Origin: Diphasiastrum complanatum
Lineage: Eukaryota > Streptophyta > Lycopodiopsida > Lycopodiales > Lycopodiaceae
DNA: 64,000 nt
NCBI GenBank assembly: GCA_029204225.1
Contig: CM055095.1
Location: forward strand, 71,027,957 to 71,091,956
Direction of reading: 5' to 3'
Shown here: piece by piece, positions 56,691 to 64,000 of the stretch
Numbering within the stretch: position 1 is the stretch's first letter
Layout: the number at the start of each line of letters is the position of its first letter
The notes under the pieces: generated by a model
What the model was told of the DNA's origin: nothing
Databases searched by the model: none
What the model saw: only the letters and a program-made list of their open reading frames with translations
Made by a program: the position numbers and the translations under genes

Positions 56691-58115
56691 AAGAATGCAA
56701 CCAAGCAATCTAATCAGCAAGAAAATATAGTTACAACATCTCCTGAAGTCCAAATGGACGAAGGCGCTTTTATGGTCAAAGACAAATACACGAATTTGGA
56801 TGATTCGTGGTTTCTGGATTTCGGAGCTACTCAACATATGACCAATCATCGTGAGATTTTCCAATCCTATATGCCTTACAACACAAAGAAGTATGTTCAT
56901 CTTGGTGATGATAGTACTCACACTATTGAAGGTGAAGGTACTGTAAGGTTGAGATTCCAGCATGATCAATTCAAACTACTATCAAAAGTCTTGTATGTTC
57001 CTAAACTCTCTACAAATCTGTCATCAATAAGTAGAATTACATATTTACGTCATAAGATGGAGTTTGATTCTGATCAATGCAGAGTTATCGATAGGAGTAA
57101 TAAGATCCTTGCACTCGGCAAGAGGCATGGATACTTATATAGATTGGCACATTGTTACGTTGATTCTAGTCAAGGCTTAAAACCTCCTTTCTTGTCAATA
57201 AAGCATTACTCTGGCATCATCGCTTAGGAAACTTGAATTATGCATCTGTTTCGAACATGTCCAGACAATCCCTAGCACTTGATCTCGACTATCCTTCTGC
57301 AAAGTCGATCTCCATGTCTGCTATAGCTGCATCCTTGGAAAACAGACTAGGATTCCTTTTAGATCAAGTCATAGGCATGCAGCAAAAGGTCTGTTAGATG
57401 TTGTTCATACAGATATATGTGGACCTATGCAAACTCCTTCATTACTAGATACAAAGTATTTCATTACCTTTATTGACGAATTTCCCTGAAGAACAGCTGT
57501 TTACGTTATGAAACAAAAATCAGCAGCTTTCATCAAGTTCAGACAATTCAAAGAGCATGCAAAAAATCAAACTGGCAAACGAATCAAAGCAGTAAGGTCG
57601 GATAATGGGGGAGAATATATCTCCATCGAATTCAAGGAGTACTGCCTTAACAATGGCATTGAGCAACAATACATTACCTCCTATTCGCCTCAGTCAAATG
57701 GTCTTGATGAGAGAAAGAACAGAACCTTAGTCAAATCAGCAAAGTGCATGTTATCACATGCGACACTTCCAAAGTCCTTCTGAACTGAAGCTGTTTCAAC
57801 AACAACCTATATTCAAAACAGATGTCCTACTAAAGGTCTCTCAGACAAAAGACCATTCAAAGTTTGGACATGTACCAAACCTTTTCTATCAAACTTACGA
57901 GTTTTTGGATGTACTGCTTATGAGCAGATTCCTCATGATCTCAGAAAGAAGCTTGACTTCCAGAGTATCAAATGTATTTTCATCAGCTACACTACTTCAG
58001 ATCAAGCCTACAAGTTGTTCGACCCCATCGAGTCGAAGATATTCACTAGCCGGGATGTCATCTTCATCAAAGATCAGTTTCAAGAACTCAAGGGAAAAGG
58101 CACAACCCATGTAGC
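56691..58115 (+). pseudogene. Copia A5 protease and integrase (broken)
   Basis: The protease motif is SWFLDFGATQHM: the active-site Ser of DSG has become Phe. YVPKLSTNLSSISRI follows. Integrase at 57,390-57,960 keeps HTD, RSDNGGEY and the Glu of NGLDERKN, then reads RVFGCTAYEQIPHDLRKKLD. The linker continues in the frame 58,015-58,413. Stops are near 57,225, 57,486 and 57,781. Confidence 0.85.
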
Positions 58116-59590
58116 TGATCTGTCAGGTTCTCCTGACATATTGAACTTTCCAGTTCCTCAGTCGACTATTCCCATTGAAGGTCCAAGCTCATCTACACTT
58201 GACGAACAACATGTCAACAATAAATTCGAAGATGATGATGTTGTCGTTCAACAACTACAATATGATGAAAATGATCAACTTCCTCTATTTCCCAGAAGAT
58301 CATCAAGAGCTAGCAGACCACCTATCAGGTATATCGACGAGTCTGCAGCCTACCTTGTTCACGAGCTGACGACTGTCAAAGAGGCAGTCAGTCAGTCAGT
58401 TACTGATCTCTGAAAAGAAGCTATGGATAAAGAGTATTCATCTCTCATCATAAACCGGACATGGATGATTGTTGAAATACCTGCAAGCAAAAGCGTAGTT
58501 GATTGCAAATGGATTTTCAAAGTCAAGTACGAAGCAGACGGAAGCGTCGACAGAAGAAAAGCCCGACTTGTCGCCACAAGATTTTCTCAGGTATACAATG
58601 TCGATTACACAAAGAATTTCAATCCAGTAGTCAAGCATTCTTCTAATCGATCGTTTGCTGCTACAGCAGATTCGATAATATACCTCAAATGGATGTACAG
58701 ACAATACATCTCACAATGCTATCTTCCAAATTCGACATGACCGATCTAGGAAAGCTCATTTCTGCCTTGGTATTCAAATCCACAGAGACAGAAGTCAAAA
58801 GTTGATCTATATTACTCAACATAAATACATCTACAATATGTTAGTTAGATATAATATGATTAGTTGCAAGTTAGCTCTCTGACCAATGGAACCAGGTCTC
58901 AAATTGTCAAGGACTAGTGTCCTCAAAGAATTCAAGAGAAGGAGCAGATGCGTGAGTATCCTTATCATTTTATTATAGGATCTCTTATGTACACCATGAT
59001 CTTTACCAAGCCAGACATGTTTTTTGCAGTCAGCTCTCTCAATCAGTATATGACCAACCCCGGTGTAACACATTGGAAGGCTCTTATCAGAGTCATGAGA
59101 TATCTTTGAGCTACTATGGACTTTTGCATTTGTTATGGAGCAGTCGACAACGACAAACTCAATTTACTCAGTGGTTACATAGATGCAAGTTGGGCAAGAG
59201 ATGTAGATACTCGTAAATCCACTTCCGGATTTAAATTCTTCCTCAACAATGGTCCAATTTCTTGGAACAGTCACAAGCAATCTTCAATAGCTCTGTGTTC
59301 TACAGAATTAGAGTATATCGCAGCCTCACAAGCTACAAAGGAATCAATCTAAATCAATATGCCCCGACATTATTATTTTGTGATAATCGAAGTGCCATTG
59401 CCTTATCAACCAACCTAGATTTCATTCTAGGAGTAAGCACATTGAACTGAAGTATCACTATGTCAGAAGTTCTCAACGAAGAGGTCAGATTGCAAAACTG
59501 TTGAACACAAGATATGACAACATATATTTCTACCAAAGCATTAAGCTTGGATGCACACAGAAAGTTTTGTGCAGAACTAAGTTTTAAAGG
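58116..59590 (+). pseudogene. Copia A5 linker, RT and RNase H with RT core deleted
   Basis: RT begins KEAMDKEYSSLIINRTWMIV and runs to QMDVQTIHLTMLSSKFDMTD near 58,690-58,740. The segment between the first catalytic Asp and KFDMTDL, including YVDD, is missing, so the polymerase is dead. The connection (KLISALVF / HFCLGIQIH frames) and RNase H (GYIDASWARDVDTRKSTSGF, SSIALCSTELEYIAAS) follow, with shifts near 59,350 and 59,450. Confidence 0.87.
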
Positions 59591-59610
59591 TCAAGGCATT
59601 TATGGATTCA

Positions 59611-59623
59611 GATTAAGAGAGAG
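59611..59623 (+). other. Polypurine tract
   Basis: GATTAAGAGAGAG directly before TGTTGG. Confidence 0.8.
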
Positions 59624-60235
59624 TGTTGGATTATTCTCCTTCATACTAATTGAGTAATCAGTTTTTAATCTTCATCCAACTGTTTATCCAGTTCTGCGAA
59701 TTTTCTTGTGTTTTATATAGTCTACAAAATTACAAGTGTTTTTACACAGTTTGCAGAAATACACGGAGTTTGACAACAATGTCGAGTTTTCTCTCTCTAC
59801 AAAACCCGACAATGTCACATTCTTTGCCTGTCAAAAATCTCGTGTAAAATGTAGTGTCGCCGTTTTCGCATTTTTTTTCTGTCAAGAATTACGTGTAAAA
59901 TGCAGTGTCATTTTTTTTCACATTTTTCGCCTCTCAAGAATTACAAATAAAAATGCAGTGTCGCATTTTTCTCCTGTGGCAGTTTACATTCATTTATGTA
60001 GAGTGATAGTTTACGTTCATTTATGTAGACAGGCCAATTGTCGTTGCTTATTAGCAAACAACTTCTGAGAAGAATTGGATGAATGCCAACGGACTCCAGC
60101 CAACTGGCAATCGCATTTGACAATCTAATTACTCAATATAAATTAGTTGTTCATACATCTCATTATGAATAACATTGTGAATTGTGAAGGAGTTGAATGT
60201 TATTACATGACGCTTCCTGCGCTCTTATCAAGCAG
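59624..60235 (+). repeat. 3' LTR of copia A5
   Basis: Starts TGTTGGATTATTC. Its end corresponds to the 5' LTR end (TCAAGCAG). It contains four spaced copies of a segment like CTGTCAAGAATTACGTGTAAAATGCAGTGTC at 59,829-59,960. Confidence 0.8.
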
Positions 60236-61799
60236 ATTGTTCACAACTAGAAAGTATTGTAGTTGCTCTTTATCAAGCTTTCAAGCTTGAACTCTCTTGA
60301 GCATTCTAGCTCAGTCTTTTAGAGATTTATTTTAGAGTTGCTTATCAGTAGAGTCGCTTATTTCGGACTTATTCTTAGATACTCAGAGATAGCTTTAGAG
60401 TCCGCGGTTTCTATCCGATATTGTTTTGTGCTTATTAGCATCCATTAGAGGAGTTCCAAGCACCAAAATGGTTGTTTGTCAAGATGCTTTTATTGACTAT
60501 TCAACTATTTAATGTACATGTTGCCCAGTAAAGTTTCTGCACCTGTGAAGGAACGTAACGTTGCTTGTCGGTCTGAAACAATTTGGAGTTTTTCGGTAAT
60601 ATTTTGAACATTTCGAAACTCCCGCTGGACAGGGTCTGGAGTTGTGATTTGACAATACTTGCTGCCTGCAAGGCTCCTAGTTGCCCGACTCTTAAAACTT
60701 GTGGTTAGTAGTAATATATTCTGAGCAAAGCATAGTTAAACAAACTTACATGTTTTAAAGAGGGCCAACCTATAAGAAGCTGCAAAGCATCATTTACAAC
60801 AACATCAGCCATTAAACTACGGATGAGTAGAACAACAATAGATTTTCTAGACATTTTTGATATTTTTATAGAATCATAATCAAGATGTGATCATTCCAAT
60901 GTATTATAGGCGATGAGTAGATCATTTTGCTTTTTACCTCATCTCCATCCGAGTTCAAATAAGAAAGTTATGGCTAATCAAAGATTTTGATGATGTGGCA
61001 TATCGCCATGATGCGAGAATAGACCAGTTTTTTTTACCAGAATGCAAATATTCGCATGGTGGAAATATTCCAATGGATTCTACGCGAAGAGTAGATCATT
61101 TTTGTTGCCTTAAAGCAAATTCAGACCCAACTTCAAGTTCTCCCTTATTTTAATAGTTTAAGGGAAGAGGATTTGAACCTCTACAAGGTTAAGCCTTGTC
61201 TTCCAAACCCTTAATCCTACACAAAGGGGTGGTTAATCTAATAACAGTGGGAATATCTTACTCAACCAAAAAGCTGGAAACATCAGTACATTATCTACAA
61301 TAGTATTAACTATTAATCTAAAGGAGAGTAGAATAACAATAAACCTGAACTCTATGAAAAGCAATCATAGCACCTACAAGAACAAGACATATAACATCAA
61401 TAAAAGGCTGCAAAAGAAGCCCACATTGCTAAAATTTCTTTACAAAGCTCCTCAAAGTCATTCTCAAGACGACTCACAAGTATTCGACAAGCTGACATGC
61501 AAATTATTGTGACAACATGACTGGAGAAATCTAAAAGGCTAGAGGTTCTATTTATATAAAACTTTGATCCTTTACACATGAAATTTTGGAGGGAATTTTC
61601 TCCCGCTTGTGGCGCGTGCTTTGTTTTTTGGCAGCATGCTTTGTTTCATGCACACTATTAATATACTTCAAAAAATGAGCTAGCCACACAACTTAGACGA
61701 CGGGCATCACCGGAAACTAAAAAATGAGAAAAAAATTCCGCTCATTTTATTATTCTCTCTCTAACATTCTCTTACTAAGGCACGATTTCATATACGGCC
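60236..61799. other. No protein gene recognised
   Basis: A segment with ATTCCAATG..GAGTAGATCATTTT occurs twice (about 60,893 and 61,066). A minus-strand TATATAAATAG lies near 61,547-61,558. A tRNA-like fold at 61,159-61,213 is listed separately. Confidence 0.4.
61159..61213 (-). other. tRNA-like three-stem sequence lacking a D arm
   Basis: On the minus strand: an acceptor-like stem TAAGGG/CCCTTA, a 5-bp stem ACAAG/CTTGT with a 7-base loop, and a T-arm-like stem AGAGG/CCTCT with loop TTCAAAT (box B-like GGTTCAAATCC). There is no D arm or box A and the base before the anticodon position is C, not T, so it is not a functional tRNA gene. It may be a SINE or tRNA relic, or chance. Confidence 0.3.
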
Positions 61800-62092
61800 C
61801 TTTTGGAATCGAAAACTCCTCTAATGTGATCTTATGTTTTTGAATCAATACTATTTTCTTATTGCGTTCAGTTTGTGTTAGAATGCATGCATCTCTATAT
61901 TGCTTTTGTAATTGGTAGAAATTGTTTGAGAGTTCAATACTTTATGTTTGGCTATGTAATCACTTAGTATCTAGCGAACGTTAGTTTCTAAAAATTGGAC
62001 GTGATTCCCATCACTACTGCTTTGTTCAATTTTTGATAGGCGTAGTCATGCATTGGAAGTAGAAAGTTTATGCTATTCCATTACTCACCTAT
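61800..62092 (+). repeat. Copia LTR fragment related to the A1 LTR
   Basis: ATGTTTGGCTATGTAATC, GACGTGATTCCCATCACTA and TTGATAGGCGTAGTCATGC follow the order seen at 15,165-15,250. It is cut at 62,092 by the minus-strand copia. Confidence 0.65.
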
Positions 62093-63480
62093 TTTTGACA
62101 ATGACCTTCACTGATCTTGAGTTGATGTGGCCAAGCCTTTTGTGCCACAAATCAAAATTGGAAATCTTGCTCTCCTCGGCTATCATCACAATGTTAGTGT
62201 CCACATAGGCATATAGTTTAAATAGTCTACCAAATCATATGCCTCTAGCAATGGTCTTGCCATCCTTCTTGATGTTACATGCATTTGTGGTGAACTCCAC
62301 AAGAAATCCGTTGTCAAGCAATTGGCCTACACTAAGTAAGTTGTTAGTGATGGTAGGAATGTAAAGTACACCATCTATCTTGATCTTCTTTGAAAATCCC
62401 AAGCATAAAGGTATTGATCCTACTCCTTCTACCTTATAAGCACAATCATTTGCTGTAAAAATTGACTTGATAGGACCATCATAAGTTGAGAAAGCCTAGA
62501 ATTACTCCCTCTTGCTTGTCATGTGAGAGCTAGCCCCACTATCTATCCACCAAGGGTCTTCTCCCTTCAGGCGTGAAGATGAAAGACTTGACATCATGAG
62601 AGAGTCTTCATGTGAACCCTCCTCTTCTTCTTGGCCTAGGTTTGTTTGACTTTGTGCTTGCTTACTCTTGAGGCACTCGGAGGCATAATGCCCCATCTTG
62701 TTACAATAGTAGCACTTGATCTTTGACTTATCCTTCTTGGGCTTGCTTGAGCTTGGAGTTGAAGATCCATCTCTATTTTCACTTTTGACTTGGTTCTTCT
62801 TGAATGCACCTCAATTGCCTTTAGATTTGCCTTTTTTCTTGATGAAAAGATACTTGTCATCTCCATCATTGAGGGAGAGCATCTCCATCCTTGACTTGAT
62901 GTGTGTTCTCCTACTCTCCTCGGCCATGAGGACTCCTTGGAGATCTTCAAGGGACTCCGAGGGCAATTGGCCCATTATTGCATAGCCTTGCACCAAGTTA
63001 GCAAAATCCACACTTAGTCCATTCAAAATCAATTGAACAAGTTCACTCTCCTTAATAGAATGTCCTATGTAAGCAAGCTCCTTCTTTAAGTCTTTAGCTC
63101 TCGAAACATATGAATGACCACTCTCTCCCTTGGCTTGAAAGCAATGAAGGATTTGGTTTTTCAAGGATAGCAATCTTGAAGTGTTCTTAGATTCATATAT
63201 TCTTTGAAGAGTTTCCCATGATTCTTGAGTCGAGGTGCAAGCACCTACCTCCTTAAGAAGCTCATTTGCTACATTCATTTTTACACAATGGAGGGCAATC
63301 TCACCTCTTCTTGTATCTTGTAGCTTCTTGAGGGTGAATGGGCTCATCCTCATCACCACTCACAATTTTCATTAAATCTTGCAAGACAAGAACAGACTCC
63401 ATTCTTAGATTCCAAATAGAGTAATTAGAAGCATTCAATCTATCACTCGGATCCAAGAGATATGCATTTTTGGAAGCCAT
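62093..63480 (-). pseudogene. Ty1/copia gag-protease-GAG-pre-integrase, minus strand (partial element)
   Basis: ATG at 63,480 (MASKNAYLLDPSDRLNASNY), a frameshift near 63,340, then a 182-codon gag frame (STQESWETLQRIYESKNTSR, ESELVQLILNGLSVDFANLV). The zinc knuckle CYYCNKMGHYASEC is at about 62,665-62,706. Protease PWWIDSGASSHM is near 62,545, intact at DSGA. LYIPTITNNLLSVGQL and the LWHKRLGHIN zinc region follow, and the copy stops at 62,093. Integrase, RT and RNase H are missing. It is a different copia lineage from A and C. Confidence 0.88.
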
Positions 63481-64000
63481 CTCTGTCTAATCAAGAGCTT
63501 GATCACAAAAATGGATGCAGAATAGAAATGATTGAAAATCTAGCTATTCCACTACCTAGGGAATTGAGAAAGCTCAAACCTTGAGCTCTCAACAAGATCC
63601 TGCTGAGCTAAATCAAATCTATTTGAAACAACAAAAATGAAAAGTAGCCTAAATTGGAATGAAAATTGGATCTAGAATTGTCTCCTCCTTGATCTCAACT
63701 TCACAAGGTACTTGGATCCACCTAACCTGAACCAAAACGAATCCAATGCATATAAATGCCTCTTCAAATCATCCCTATAAAATTAGTTTGAATCACTATG
63801 CAATAATCAATCCAAACTATTTCACCAAATCAAGCAAAAATGAACACAAATTTAGCTAGAATTGCATTATATGATGAGTACTTGCCAATAACGACCTACT
63901 ACAACTCCAAGAATGCTGATCTACCTTCCTATTGAATGATTGAAAACTATTCTTTGTGATTGACTCCACCAATCGAGTAGCATCAAAAAGGAGAAAGCAC
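63481..64000 (-). other. Leader of the minus-strand copia; no gene
   Basis: AT-rich, non-coding, upstream of gag in element sense. No PBS is seen before the window edge. Confidence 0.5.

Larger units (their letters stand above)
55445..60235 (+). mobile_element. Ty1/copia element A5, 5' LTR truncated
   Basis: The last 222 bp of the 5' LTR, a degenerate PBS, gag, pol, a polypurine tract and a 612-bp 3' LTR are in the normal order. The shared LTR portions are about 90% alike by eye. Its coding sequence is of the same family as A1. Its left side is cut at the junction with copia C2. Confidence 0.88.

Noticed and set aside
61159-61213. A functional tRNA gene
   Set aside because: No D arm, no box A, no variable loop, and C instead of T before the anticodon position.

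Overview
The window looks like an AT-rich, repeat-dominated stretch of a seed-plant nuclear genome. The evidence is Ty1/copia elements primed by initiator tRNA-Met (TGGTATCAGAGC), Ty3/gypsy elements primed by tRNA-Asp (TGGCGCCGTTGCCGGGGA), long (CT)n/(GA)n microsatellites, plant-type introns, and no operon-like gene packing. I could not name the species. Calls come from reading and translating by eye; no database search was run.

Layout. Bases 1-7,600 are the only part with traces of non-retroelement genes: a histone-H3/CENH3-like open frame at the left edge, a Pro/Ser-rich open frame (1,417-1,860), a gypsy RNase H scrap, an unidentified minus-strand ORF (3,606-4,371) behind a TATA box and eight CACGTG boxes, a three-exon Ulp1-like protease C-terminus whose catalytic Asp and Cys positions look mutated, and a three-exon minus-strand gene with a possible BAH-like domain. 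Bases 7,800-13,500 hold an internally deleted minus-strand copia element whose 5' LTR is broken by an apparent 966-bp inversion, followed by a degenerate minisatellite. Bases 14,267-19,415 are a plus-strand copia element with LTR, PBS, gag-pol and PPT, whose 3' LTR is cut after about 90 bp.

Bases 19,421-22,752 (plus) and 27,030-38,594 (minus) are two copies of one Tat-like gypsy family. Both carry an extra sense ORF downstream of integrase. A TATA-containing block precedes that ORF, and a spacer full of GGCGAAGGTTC/GAACCTTCGCC motifs lies before it; the same motif fills the 5' leader before gag. A second gypsy family (47,095-52,373, plus) has a leader built the same way from an unrelated motif (GCGAGAGTTAG/AACTCTCG). 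Between and beyond these lie copia fragments (38,690-39,666; 40,733-42,316; 42,420-43,790; 45,921-47,094; 53,055-55,444; 55,445-60,235; 62,093-64,000 minus), antisense gypsy RT/RNase H scraps, and a mini LTR element with only about 350 bp between its LTRs (44,600-45,920).

Every retroelement polyprotein is broken by stops, frameshifts or deletions, so none of the visible copies looks autonomous. The most interesting signals are the H3/CENH3-like frame, the Ulp1-like/BAH-like pair, the G-box array promoter, the repeat-filled leaders tied to the extra gypsy ORF, the duplicated gypsy/copia chimeric junction, and the strong excess of the 10-bp palindrome CACACGTGTG.
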